A stretch of 64,000 nt of DNA. Source: Caldicellulosiruptor bescii DSM 6725 (lineage in GTDB: Bacteria > Bacillota > Thermoanaerobacteria > Caldicellulosiruptorales > Caldicellulosiruptoraceae). The position numbers were made by a program, and so were the translations under genes. Location: contig NC_012034.1 in NCBI RefSeq assembly GCF_000022325.1, forward strand, positions 2,834,001 through 2,898,000. The letters run 5' to 3'. The notes under the pieces were generated by a model. The model did no database searches and was not told where the DNA came from. It worked only from the letters and a program-made list of their open reading frames with translations. Positions 1 through 8,889 of this stretch are shown here, piece by piece; position 1 is the stretch's first letter; each line of letters begins with the position of its first letter.

Positions 1-723
1 TTTAAGTTCAATTACACCTTCTTTTCCCATGTATACGTCAAATTTTTCTTTAAAAAAGTTTGCAATTGCTCTATCTGTTGTATTATCTCTTTCAAGCGTG
101 GTAAGCAGAAAAATCATTTGATTAATAAAATTTGTATTTTTTGAATATACAAGCATTTTTAAAAGTTCAAACTTTATATAGTTCAAATGTTTGATATCTG
201 AAAATCTGCTGTATGCCATTTGAATAAGTTCGCTGTCAGAAATTTTGCCAATTGCTAAAAGCGCAATCTTTATCTGTGGATACCAGCTCCATCTTGATAT
301 TATGTGCTCCAAAGTTTTTACCGCCACATTTCTATCATACTTGGCAACTTCACAGATGACATCTGAAATGTCTTCATGATCCTCTACGTCATTAGAAATT
401 ATTCTATTGACAGTTTTCGATGCATACAGCATCGGCTCAATAGGACAAATTCCTTCCCTGAGCAATTTGTTGCATTGAAATATAAGTTTTCTTTTAAATT
501 CTGAGCGAACATAACCATACTTTGGCTGGCGTAAAAGCCCAAAGATTAGTTCAAACTCCTCAACATCCTCTCTTGAAAACATCCACATAAAAAGTCTGTT
601 TGAAACATAATTAATCTTATTTGTCCCAATAATGGCACCTTCAAAAATTTTATCATCTGGACGATAAAAAGGTTCAAAAAGATTAATATCAAGTTCTCCA
701 AAGTCTTTTATCACCTTTTCCAT
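1..723 (-). CDS. HEAT/armadillo-like alpha-helical protein, 3' end outside the window
   Basis: An open frame of 241 codons starts at the ATG at 723 and runs off the left edge, so the C-terminus is not seen. A GAGGAGTG ribosome binding site lies 8 nt before the start. The protein is mostly helical. It contains degenerate repeated blocks such as VAVKTLEHIISRWSWYPQIK followed by KIALLAIGKISDSELIQMAY, like the paired helices of HEAT repeats. It has no signal peptide or membrane segment. It begins 18 nt after the Hsp70 gene stops and is probably the next gene of the same operon, possibly a scaffold or partner of that chaperone. The family is not recognised; the HEAT reading is an inference from pattern only. 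Confidence 0.6.
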   Translation of the reverse strand, partial: MEKVIKDFGELDINLFEPFYRPDDKIFEGAIIGTNKINYVSNRLFMWMFSREDVEEFELIFGLLRQPKYGYVRSEFKRKLIFQCNKLLREGICPIEPMLYASKTVNRIISNDVEDHEDISDVICEVAKYDRNVAVKTLEHIISRWSWYPQIKIALLAIGKISDSELIQMAYSRFSDIKHLNYIKFELLKMLVYSKNTNFINQMIFLLTTLERDNTTDRAIANFFKEKFDVYMGKEGVIELK

Positions 724-740
724 CTTAAAATCACTCCTCT

Positions 741-2429
741 TTATATCTTTTGTTTTGCAGTCTTCACGTCAGAGTCAACATCAAGGTCTATTGGAGGATT
801 CATACTGTCATTAACAATAACTCTGAGTTTTAAATATTTGTTTTCGTCTATTTCGTATTCTATGTCAATAGGAGTGCCTGGTGTAACAGGGGATCTGAAG
901 CTGCCTATAAACGACTTTTGAATTCTCATTTTACAGTCATAAGGATCTTCCCCTGCATATATATCAATTTTTATGCCACTTGGGCTTGAAACTCTGAAAG
1001 AATTTTTAATCACACCTTTGTAAGGAACAGGCTGGTTTTTGGTAATTATCTCCCTTGGCAGCCCTTCCTCAACGTCTATCATTATAGCCTCTGCCAAAAC
1101 AGTTCGGGTTACAATTTCCATTTCGGCAGAAGCTTCCTTTCTTACAGCTATGTCTAAAACAGAGGGTTTTTCTGTCTGTCTTTTTATTTCTACCTCATAG
1201 AATGAAAAAATTGACGCACCTCTTGCCACAGCTTCAATTGGATTTGGGGCTCTTATAACCTGACTTTTTGGAAAAAGTTCTTTTAATCTCTGAATTATCC
1301 TGTAATAAAAACTCATTCCTCCTGTTGCAAAAACATAATCTATTGAATTTTTATCAATTTCGTATCTTTCAAGTGTTTCAAAAATAGGATCAATTATGTT
1401 TTTGCACTTTTCAAACTCTTCAATTGTCTTTAATTTTGTTCCTGATGAATAATACAAATCTCTGGTTGCATCATTGTATTCTTTTAGTGTAATGCTAAAA
1501 AGCCAGGATTTGCCACGCCAGAACTCTGGAATGTTAATCTTGAACGATGGATTTGTCTTTTCAATTTCAGGATTTAGCATAACCTGGTTTGAAAAAAACT
1601 CTTTTGCCTTCTCGCAAAATACCATGAGTTTGTTTGCCATTTGTGTTTGCTCTTCAGATTCAATATCACCTTCTTTTATTCTGTTTTCATCAAAAAATTT
1701 GCTAAGCAAATACAGCGCAGCTGCTTTGTCAAAGTCAATTCCGCCAAGTTCGCTATACCTGCCAACAGCCTTTTCTTCAACTTTAAGACAGTTTTCACTC
1801 TGGACAACGTCCATCACAACAATATCGCACGTCCCACCCCCAAGGTCAAAAACAAGCACTCTTTTGGGAGTAGAAATATCAATTTTTCTATCCTCTTCAA
1901 CAAGTTCAAACTGGTCGTTTATAAAGTCAATGAAAGCTGCTGTTGGTTCTGGAATTATTCTTATCTTTTCAGGGTCAAAACCTGCTTTTATGGCTGCATT
2001 GCGTGTATCTCTTATCTGATCTGTGTTAAACGATGCTGGGACTGTAATTGTCACCTGCTGAACAGGTTTTTCGCCCGAATTTAACTCAATTGTCCTTTTG
2101 CACATCTTCAAAATATGAGCAGCAACATCAACAGGGGTAAATTTCATATCATCTATTTCAAACATTGCAGAGGTGCCCATATATCGCTTGCTATTTGATA
2201 TTGTCCTTTTTGGATGATACTGTTTCATCTGTTTTGCCTTTTTGCCCACAACAATATTTTTGTCAAAGTCCAAAAACAAAACTGAAGGCAATATTTCTTC
2301 CTGAACCGAACTGTTGTATTCATTAAGCTGTGTTATCTTCATAACATGCGGTTCAACTCCGCCTCTTGCCTTTCGCTTAGCATAGGATACAACTGTATTT
2401 GTTGTGCCAAGGTCAATGCCAATGTGCAT
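741..2429 (-). CDS. Hsp70/DnaK-like chaperone lacking the helical lid
   Basis: This is an Hsp70-family ATPase. The phosphate-1 motif IGIDLGTTNT begins at residue 3, phosphate-2 (VFDLGGGTCDI) lies near residue 195, and the adenosine motif (FATGGMSF) near 368. A beta-rich substrate-binding domain covers about 440-562. At 562 residues it is shorter than DnaK (about 610-640) and ends just after the beta domain, so the C-terminal lid seems absent. The ATG at 2429 is chosen because GAGGGGG lies 9 nt upstream; longer starts would lie inside the upstream gene. It follows a GrpE-like gene by about 14 nt. It is probably a specialised chaperone of this operon rather than housekeeping DnaK, since no dnaJ is adjacent. 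Confidence 0.9.
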   Translation of the reverse strand: MHIGIDLGTTNTVVSYAKRKARGGVEPHVMKITQLNEYNSSVQEEILPSVLFLDFDKNIVVGKKAKQMKQYHPKRTISNSKRYMGTSAMFEIDDMKFTPVDVAAHILKMCKRTIELNSGEKPVQQVTITVPASFNTDQIRDTRNAAIKAGFDPEKIRIIPEPTAAFIDFINDQFELVEEDRKIDISTPKRVLVFDLGGGTCDIVVMDVVQSENCLKVEEKAVGRYSELGGIDFDKAAALYLLSKFFDENRIKEGDIESEEQTQMANKLMVFCEKAKEFFSNQVMLNPEIEKTNPSFKINIPEFWRGKSWLFSITLKEYNDATRDLYYSSGTKLKTIEEFEKCKNIIDPIFETLERYEIDKNSIDYVFATGGMSFYYRIIQRLKELFPKSQVIRAPNPIEAVARGASIFSFYEVEIKRQTEKPSVLDIAVRKEASAEMEIVTRTVLAEAIMIDVEEGLPREIITKNQPVPYKGVIKNSFRVSSPSGIKIDIYAGEDPYDCKMRIQKSFIGSFRSPVTPGTPIDIEYEIDENKYLKLRVIVNDSMNPPIDLDVDSDVKTAKQKI

Positions 2430-2443
2430 TTTTATCATCCCCC

Positions 2444-3673
2444 TCAAGATATTATCTTTACAAACTTGTGTGCAATTGTTTTTTGATTCAAAGTCCATCT
2501 GGGATAGAGCACTTTCGCAACAAAAGTCTGTTTGGCAGATTGCACAGGTTTGTCGCTCCTGTATATTGAACCTATCTCTTCTTTTTTGACATTTATTTCA
2601 GAATTGTACTCTTCTTTATCCAAATGTCCTATGATATTGTACAGACTTAACACTGCAAGAAAGTTTGTAAATATTTCATGCGCCGTGCCGACGTCTGCCT
2701 GCTCAAACCCATTTGCATATATGTAAATTCTGTCCAATAAATTTCCAAACTGTGGTGAATTCAAATCGTTGAAAAGTTTTATGAGAATTTTTTCTGGCAG
2801 CTGCTGTCTATCCTGCAAAAGAGCCTCTTTTTCTCTTTGAAGTTCTGAGTTGATTGCTTTTAGTTCTTCTATCTGCTCTTGATACATATTAAGCATTAGC
2901 TCATAATTTTTAATCTTTTCTTTGAACTTTTCTAATTCACGGTTCTCTAAATTGTTTGTATTTTCTAAAGATTGTTTTATATTTTTTTCTTCTACAGATT
3001 CTAAATTTTTATTCTCTATCGCATTTCTTTTGTATACAAACAAACCTCTTTTTTCGGCTTCCTTTAATAGTTTGTTATAAATATATTCTATTTCATTTTT
3101 GTATGATGATGCCATCTCCATATATTGCTTAAAAGCTGTTTTTGATCTTGGGTCAATCATAATCAATCTTCTGTTTAATTCTCCGAAAAACTGAGGGTCT
3201 CTTTCGCCACAGATTTCATAAAGGCTTCTTTTAATATTACTAAAAACATCTTCTGTCTTTTCATTCATTTCATTTGCAAAATATCTTACTATAAAACTTC
3301 TTACAAAAGCTTCAATTATAAATCTATCCTTTTTTACATTTTCTAAGCCATCATTTACAATAAGTCTGAATGCAAAGTTCTCTGAATATATATAATCCTC
3401 TATCAGTTGAATTTTTTTAAAATCAAACTGGTACTTACCAAGCTTCTCTTTTATAAACTTTGATAAGCTGATAAATTTGCTATTTTCTTTCAAGCACTTG
3501 CTGGCACCTGCAATTGTAAGCACTTCAAGCTCAAATTGAAATTTTTCAAATTCCAGCACATTTTTAAGTTCATTTCTCAAAAACAACCTGTAATTTGGCT
3601 TTTCATAATTTCCATTTTTAGTCTCTCTTCCCTGCACAATCATATTTTTTTCTCTGCCAACATACTCGTTCAT
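2444..3673 (-). CDS. Coiled-coil protein with GrpE-like C-terminal domain
   Basis: A 409-residue protein with a helical N-terminal half, a long coiled coil around residues 245-300 (heptad-like, rich in Glu, Lys and Leu) and a C-terminal domain of about 60 residues. The last segment (VLYPRWTLNQKTIAHKFVKI) has the shape of the final GrpE beta strands, where typical members read VLRKGYKLNGRVLRPAMVKV. GrpE releases ADP from Hsp70, and the next gene is an Hsp70, which supports the reading. It is twice the length of normal GrpE because of its extra N-terminal domain. The start at 3673 follows AAAGGGG; a longer in-frame start at 3697 has no ribosome binding site. Function as a dedicated exchange factor is inference. 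Confidence 0.55.
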   Translation of the reverse strand: MNEYVGREKNMIVQGRETKNGNYEKPNYRLFLRNELKNVLEFEKFQFELEVLTIAGASKCLKENSKFISLSKFIKEKLGKYQFDFKKIQLIEDYIYSENFAFRLIVNDGLENVKKDRFIIEAFVRSFIVRYFANEMNEKTEDVFSNIKRSLYEICGERDPQFFGELNRRLIMIDPRSKTAFKQYMEMASSYKNEIEYIYNKLLKEAEKRGLFVYKRNAIENKNLESVEEKNIKQSLENTNNLENRELEKFKEKIKNYELMLNMYQEQIEELKAINSELQREKEALLQDRQQLPEKILIKLFNDLNSPQFGNLLDRIYIYANGFEQADVGTAHEIFTNFLAVLSLYNIIGHLDKEEYNSEINVKKEEIGSIYRSDKPVQSAKQTFVAKVLYPRWTLNQKTIAHKFVKIIS

Positions 3674-3873
3674 AGTTTTAAGTCCCCTTTCAAACAATTG
3701 ATTTTATTTTTTAACATTTTTATATTTATATACCCAGTTCATATTTATTAGTAACTTCCACTTTTTTAATTCAATAATTTTTTATTAATGTAATAAGTTG
3801 TCTAATAAATAATTATACCATTAATGTTACTATATAGAACTACAAATTATTCCACGTATATTTAAAAGAAAAT

Positions 3874-4796
3874 TTACAGTTTCCAATTTTTTGAGTATAG
3901 ACCTCTATCAAATAAGTAATCATTATTCCCCTCTACATGCCTCTTATATGTTCTAAAACCTCTTAACCTTACTTGTTCTAAATTGTATTCTCCTTCTAAT
4001 TTCCCAAATAATCTTTCAATTTTTGTCCTTTGCTTATACAACCTTTGCCCTTCTTCACTTCTTAAAAATTCCATATTTTTTATCCTCAAAATATTTTTTA
4101 CATTACCGAAACCCTTACTATTTCTCTTATTTACCGCCGCTACAAACTTTATCTCAAGTTTATCTGCCACCTCAAACCACTTTACACAATCATAACCTGC
4201 ATCCGCTAATATCACATCAAGCCAAATATCTTAGATCAATACAAAAGTTCTACTACTCTACTGTCATGGACATTTGCACGTGTCAACCACCATGCTATTG
4301 GTATAACCTCATCTTCAACTGTTGCTATTACATGTAATTTATACCCATTGAAAAAACCTAAACTAATACATACTCCTACTTCTGCCTCTTTGTCACCCCT
4401 CGAGCTTCTCAAAGGGGTAGAATCTATAGCACAAACTTTTGTCTGCGGTTCTATTCTTCTTGCTAAAATTCTTGCTATTTCTTCTATATATTCTTCTTCA
4501 ATTACCTTTGCCCATTTCGAAAAATATGAAATGTCAAAAGCTCTTCTCTATCTCCCTATAGCTTTTTTAAATTCTTCATCTTCGTTTATCTTGTATTCTA
4601 ATTCCCTGAAGCTGTTTATCTTGTTTTTGACTTTGTAAACAAAACAAGCTATTATATGGCTTAACTTAAACTTCTTTGGTCTTTTACTTCTGCTGCTTTT
4701 TATCTTTAATCCCATGGCTTTTATTACTTTCTCAACTGTCATAAGTATCTTTAATAATTTTTGTTTTTGTGTTTTAATAAAATTGGTCATTGCCAT
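3874..4796 (-). pseudogene. Decayed DDE transposase (IS4/IS5-type)
   Basis: Three pieces in different frames form one transposase. The N-terminal part is at 4796-4548. The middle carries the first catalytic Asp (AIDSTPLRS) and the motif TRANVHDSRVVELLY. The C-terminal part at 4215-3874 carries the second Asp (LADAGYD) and the Glu (RTKIERLFGKLEG). Frames change near 4550, and near 4220 a few bases seem lost with a stop gained, so the protein cannot be made. This is the DDE_Tnp_1 type of transposase. It sits between the PP2C and GrpE-like genes, apparently inside one former operon. Terminal inverted repeats were not found by eye. Confidence 0.8.
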
Positions 4797-4945
4797 CCTC
4801 CTTTGTTATGTGGTTTTTGTCTTCTCTTCCTATAATTTTACCTCAAGGAGGATGGCTTTTTATATATCTATTTATTATCTTTTATGTTAATCTCTTTTAT
4901 TCAACAACATAGTACATATTTTTTAAACGAAGTATTATTAGATTT

Positions 4946-5137
4946 TAAAAAAGACTTGATGAAATTGGGGTATTTAAAAATCTTACAAAAGACCAGCTTG
5001 AAAGAATTGACAAAAGTTATGTTTTGCCAGACTTCTCTGAACTGGAAAGTGACATCCTTTATAAAGTAAATTTAAAAGAGAAAGAGATTATCTTTTACAT
5101 TAATTGCGTAATTGATCTTGAGTATATATTGGATTGA
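4946..5137 (+). pseudogene. Fragment of an Rpn-family (PD-(D/E)XK) nuclease
   Basis: In the frame ending at the TGA at 5135-5137 the translation contains ERIDKSYVLPDFSELESDIL followed by YKVNLKEKEIIFYIN. This is the conserved stretch of Rpn recombination-promoting nucleases (transposase_31/PDDEXK_2), where it normally reads RIDKSFI..DF..KEADLVYK and continues to a QSTVD motif. Here the frame breaks before and after it, and the catalytic segment is degraded to CVIDLEYILD. It is a remnant only. Together with the adjacent dead transposase it marks an insertion-prone gap in the operon. Confidence 0.6.
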
Positions 5138-5248
5138 CTTAAACCAAGTAGAAAGCATTTTTCAAGTGAAAGACATACTGAGCTTAATATTGAAGCTCAA
5201 TATAGTCTCTTCTTTTTTCAACAAACTCATCTTAATCCTTCTCAAAAG

Positions 5249-5998
5249 TTATGATAGCAAAATAAAAGAAATATTGTCATTGAAATTTCCAAGGTGAAAT
5301 CTTTTCTGAAATTCCATACAAAATTCATCAGAAGAAAAAATTTCTGGTATTTCTTTCTCAAATTTATCCCAGAATCCATCGCTGCAGATGATGAATCTAT
5401 CTTCATCAATAATTTCTGTCTCATTTCTATAAATTTGGACCTCTGTACGATAATTATCTGCTATTATTGCAGAAGTTAGAGCATGCTTTTTAGAATGAGT
5501 CTTTGCCTCATCCACAGTTATGTAGCCACTTGAGATAAGATCTTCAACCACAGTATGGTCTTTTGTTAATCTAATTGCTCTTTGTCCAAGTAATCTATAC
5601 ACTCTGCAATCGCCTACATTGAAAACCTGAACTTTGCTGCCAACAATCAAGACTCCTGCTACTGTGCATCCCATTCCAAAACTGTTTGGATTTGTCCGCG
5701 CGTAATTTTCTAATTCATCTCTTGCAATTTTAATTGCATCTTCAACAGAAAGCTTTTTTTCAATGATATCATCTTTATAACTTTTCAAAATTTCTAAAAC
5801 CATCTTTGATGCCAACTCACCTTTGGTGTGTCCTCCTATACCATCTGCAACAGCAAGAAAAATATTTTTACCATCAATATCTATACTCTCACATTTTTCC
5901 ATATTTGTACTACTTATAATTTTTTCGAAAACTAACAAGGCGTCTTCGTTTGTATCTCTCGAATTTCCTTTATTTGTAAAATAAAAAACTTTAAACAT
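5249..5998 (-). CDS. PP2C-family Ser/Thr protein phosphatase
   Basis: A 249-residue PPM/PP2C phosphatase that hydrolyses phospho-Ser and phospho-Thr using two metal ions. Visible motifs are RDTNEDALLVF near the start, the metal-binding VADGIGGHTKGELASK near residue 50, the IICSDGFWDK motif and a C-terminal DNISFILL carrying the last Asp ligand. Length matches stand-alone bacterial PP2C (about 240-260). A GATAGGAG site precedes the ATG at 5998. It lies 24 nt after the FHA gene in the same operon as a Ser/Thr kinase, so it is probably the phosphatase that reverses that kinase's marks. No membrane segment is present. Confidence 0.92.
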   Translation of the reverse strand: MFKVFYFTNKGNSRDTNEDALLVFEKIISSTNMEKCESIDIDGKNIFLAVADGIGGHTKGELASKMVLEILKSYKDDIIEKKLSVEDAIKIARDELENYARTNPNSFGMGCTVAGVLIVGSKVQVFNVGDCRVYRLLGQRAIRLTKDHTVVEDLISSGYITVDEAKTHSKKHALTSAIIADNYRTEVQIYRNETEIIDEDRFIICSDGFWDKFEKEIPEIFSSDEFCMEFQKRFHLGNFNDNISFILLS

Positions 5999-6022
5999 AT
6001 TTTCAACTCCTATCTATGTTTA

Positions 6023-6508
6023 TTATTGTAATTCATCTACTGTAAGTTCTAAGGATAACGAAAGAGATATTCTGTCGCCCTTTTTGATTACATCTTTGCC
6101 CTTTATCTTCATTCCATTTATATAAACTCCATTTGTGCTATTTAAATCCTCAACATACCAGATACCTGCCTGTTTGAAAAATTTTGCATGTCTTCTTGAA
6201 ACAGTTTTATATTCCCCCAAATATTCTTTCCCTTTTTCATGTCTGCCTACCACATCGCCACTAAAAACTTCTAACACAAAATCTTTCCCTCTCAAAATAA
6301 TTTTGGAAACTTCAACCATTGTTCTATCATCGAAAGACTCTTTTTTAAAAGATTCTTTTCTTTCTATCCCTTCAGCCTTCTTAGCTTCTCTGACTGCATT
6401 GTTCTCAGTTACAGGCACATTTATTATATCTGCCATGCATTTGACGCAGATTATTTCGTCAGGAGGATTTTGCCAATTACAATTCGGACATATCTTATAT
6501 CTCTCCAT
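6023..6508 (-). CDS. Zinc-ribbon plus FHA-domain protein
   Basis: A 161-residue protein with an N-terminal zinc ribbon (CPNCNWQNPPDEIICVKC) and a C-terminal forkhead-associated domain that binds phosphothreonine peptides. FHA motifs visible are GRHEKGKEY, VSRRHAKF (conserved Ser, Arg and His) and DLNSTNGVYING. The linker between the two is rich in Glu, Lys and Ser and contains DDRTMVEV, a Thr that could be a kinase target, as in the TxxTV tails of other bacterial FHA proteins; that is inference. The start overlaps the end of the radical-SAM gene by 14 nt, implying translational coupling. It is probably the phospho-dependent adaptor of the kinase/phosphatase pair encoded nearby. Confidence 0.9.
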   Translation of the reverse strand: MERYKICPNCNWQNPPDEIICVKCMADIINVPVTENNAVREAKKAEGIERKESFKKESFDDRTMVEVSKIILRGKDFVLEVFSGDVVGRHEKGKEYLGEYKTVSRRHAKFFKQAGIWYVEDLNSTNGVYINGMKIKGKDVIKKGDRISLSLSLELTVDELQ

Positions 6509-7079
6509 TTATGAACACCTCAGCATCTTTTTGGTATGGTATGCCTATTATAACTATTTTATCTTTTTGATTAATAATCTGAAGAACTCTTTCTTTTTTC
6601 TTTTTTATCCAGAGTGAATAATCATTACTCAAAGACTTATTAAAAAGGAAAAATCGCTGATTTTCTGAGCCTTTCCAAATCAATTCACTTTCAAGCCCTT
6701 TTATAAAAGGGGAATCTACTATTGCATCTATTAGTTTCAAGATATTTTTATGTTTATTCAAAAGGTATTCATATGTGTATCCAGTATAAACAAGAATGTC
6801 ATCAAAAAAGTCTCTTATAGAACTTAAAAGAATCTGCAGTGGTACATGCTGGTCAAATGGCTCTCCACCACTTATTGTTAGTCTTTTGCAACCAAAACTC
6901 TTCAGGATATTAGTAACCTGTTCTATTTTAATTGCTCTGTTTTTATCAAATTCCCATGTATGCGAAGACATGCATCCTTTACATCTTATTGAACATCCCT
7001 GCAGCCAAATACCAACTCTTTTACCAGGTCCAAGTGTGTAAACAGGATAATGTATAATATTAACTAATAACTCTTCCAT
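6495..7079 (-). CDS. Small radical-SAM activase (NrdG/PflA-like)
   Basis: A 194-residue radical-SAM protein. The CX3CX2C cluster motif is CSIRCKGC near residue 34, preceded by GIWLQGC, and the SAM-binding SGGEPFDQ lies near residue 75. Size and motifs match the anaerobic activase group (NrdG, PflA), which make a glycyl radical or another modification on a partner. No glycyl-radical enzyme is encoded here, so its target is unknown. The ATG at 7079 is preferred because AGGTGG precedes it; the frame is open to 7115 inside the AAA+ gene, whose stop it overlaps by 20 nt. Its presence between a ClpB-like ATPase and an FHA protein is unexpected and suggests a modification step in this system. Confidence 0.85.
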   Translation of the reverse strand: MEELLVNIIHYPVYTLGPGKRVGIWLQGCSIRCKGCMSSHTWEFDKNRAIKIEQVTNILKSFGCKRLTISGGEPFDQHVPLQILLSSIRDFFDDILVYTGYTYEYLLNKHKNILKLIDAIVDSPFIKGLESELIWKGSENQRFFLFNKSLSNDYSLWIKKKKERVLQIINQKDKIVIIGIPYQKDAEVFINGEI

Positions 7080-8886
7080 TAAGTTCCCACCTGTCATCTT
7101 TTTTAAGTAATTCATTAATCACCACAGTACTTTCTGCTTGAGGAAACAACTTAAACAGAAGCTCTGAGAGAGGATTTATAAATAATAGTTCAAGTTTATT
7201 GCCTATTCCTCTTCCACCCATGGACAGGTCTTTTACAATTTCTTCATATATCTTTTGCTGCACATTATCTGATATTTCAAGCTTTACCCCCTTATCTTCT
7301 TCAAGTTTTATCTTAACATTATTCAACATTTTATCCAATATTCTTTTTACATTTTCATTGCGTATAAAATCAAATACAATAATGTTTTCTCCTATACGAT
7401 TCAAAATTTCAGGTCTTGCAATCTTGAATGTAAAATATTCTTTTATGGCTTCAGTCAAAATCTTCTCAATTTCATCATAACTCATTTCTGGTGAGATACG
7501 CTGTATTTTTTTGCCATCCGACGTCACTTCAAAAACACCAAGATTAGATGTAAATATTATTAGACTTTCAGAAAAGTATACAGTTTCTCCTCTGCCAGAG
7601 GTAAGTCTACCATCGTCAAGTATTTGTAAGAAAATATCAAGTATTTTGGGATGAGCTTTTTCTATCTCATCAAAGAGGATTACTGAAAAAGGATTTTGTT
7701 TTACAGCATTTGTCAATTCTCCACCAACATCATATCCCACATATCCGGGCGGCGCACCAATGAGTCTTTGGTCAGAATGTTCGTGTGAAAACTCTGACAT
7801 ATCAAATCGTATATAATGATGCTCACTTCCAAATATTAATTCTGTTATAGCTTTTGCAAGTTCAGTTTTCCCCACACCGGTTGGCCCTGCAAAAAACAAA
7901 ACGCCTTTAGGTCTGTTTGAATATCTCGAAAATTGTGAACCCGAAAGATTGAAAAAAGCTCTTCTCAATATAGTAGCTGCTTGTTTTATAGCTTTTTCTT
8001 GCCCCATAACTCTTCTTTTTAAAAATTCCTCTGCGTTATTCAACCTGTCTTTATCTACTTTTGCCCATGGATTTTCGCTGACACCAACTTTGTATCTCCT
8101 TGTTGCTTCACCAATTTCTCTTGCACTCAGATTTTCTCTCTTTGACAAAACTACTATAGAAAGCATTTCCCTTGCAAACATGCCAGATGTCAGATTTACA
8201 AAATCTTTTATCAATTCTTCTTTTTTGCTGTCAGGTAAACTTGTCCACTCATCCATTCGCGGTAAAAGAGCCTGTGCTATCCATCTTCTTATCTCAAAAT
8301 CAGGTTTTGGAATAGGAATTGTTCTTATTCTTGGATTTTCTACAGTATACCATGGCGGTAAATCATTTTCTTTTTCTACAAGGAAAATTATTGGATTAAA
8401 AGAAGGTGGATTACCTTTTTGGTTTATGTTAATAGAGAGCTTGAATGTGTGGTAAAGAAAATCTGGTAAATCTTTGCTGCAAGAAATCTCTGGCAATCTC
8501 GATGAAAAGTTAATAACAACAGCTGTCTTTTCATCTCCTGTAATAAATTTTTCTATAGTTTCATACACATCAAGCAAAGACACAACTTTATCACCAATTT
8601 TTCTTCGAGTAAGGTTTGCAAATATTCCTTCATCTCCCTTTAATAGTCTAAATCCTTCAAGAGGAACATACTCTATTACAATTTTGTAGTTGTCATATGT
8701 AGTAAGCAAATGAGCAATAAATTGAGTTATATTCATGGGTATATATTTTTCACCCTGTGGAAATGGAAATAGGTCATAAATATTCCCAAAAAGAATAAAC
8801 TGAGATGTTATAGAACAAAACCTTAGAAGCTCTTTTGCAAACTTTGGTATGCCTTTGATTTTTTCAGGTATTATTTCGTTTGCCAT
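7060..8886 (-). CDS. ClpB/ClpV-like AAA+ ATPase with a degenerate first ATPase domain
   Basis: A 608-residue protein whose C-terminal half (about 300-608) is a Clp/Hsp100 D2-type AAA+ module. It has Walker A GPTGVGKTELAKA near 332, the pore-loop region GAPPGYVGYDVGGELT, Walker B ILFDEIEKAH near 404, sensor-1 FTSN and a GGRGIGNKLE sensor-2-like segment. The N-terminal half resembles an AAA domain (FILFGNIYDLFPF, IIFLVEKENDLPPW) but has no Walker A, so it is probably structural. The ClpB middle domain and N-domain are missing; ClpB is about 860 residues. AAAGGAG precedes the start. The likely role is unfolding or disassembly of a target, regulated by the kinase, FHA protein and phosphatase in the same operon. 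Confidence 0.88.
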   Translation of the reverse strand: MANEIIPEKIKGIPKFAKELLRFCSITSQFILFGNIYDLFPFPQGEKYIPMNITQFIAHLLTTYDNYKIVIEYVPLEGFRLLKGDEGIFANLTRRKIGDKVVSLLDVYETIEKFITGDEKTAVVINFSSRLPEISCSKDLPDFLYHTFKLSININQKGNPPSFNPIIFLVEKENDLPPWYTVENPRIRTIPIPKPDFEIRRWIAQALLPRMDEWTSLPDSKKEELIKDFVNLTSGMFAREMLSIVVLSKRENLSAREIGEATRRYKVGVSENPWAKVDKDRLNNAEEFLKRRVMGQEKAIKQAATILRRAFFNLSGSQFSRYSNRPKGVLFFAGPTGVGKTELAKAITELIFGSEHHYIRFDMSEFSHEHSDQRLIGAPPGYVGYDVGGELTNAVKQNPFSVILFDEIEKAHPKILDIFLQILDDGRLTSGRGETVYFSESLIIFTSNLGVFEVTSDGKKIQRISPEMSYDEIEKILTEAIKEYFTFKIARPEILNRIGENIIVFDFIRNENVKRILDKMLNNVKIKLEEDKGVKLEISDNVQQKIYEEIVKDLSMGGRGIGNKLELLFINPLSELLFKLFPQAESTVVINELLKKDDRWELNGRVIS

Positions 8887-8889
8887 ACT

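Noticed and set aside
1474-2019. A 181-codon open frame on the plus strand inside the Hsp70 gene
   Set aside because: It has Ser- and Phe-rich antisense composition, lies fully inside a clearly conserved gene, and has no ribosome binding site.
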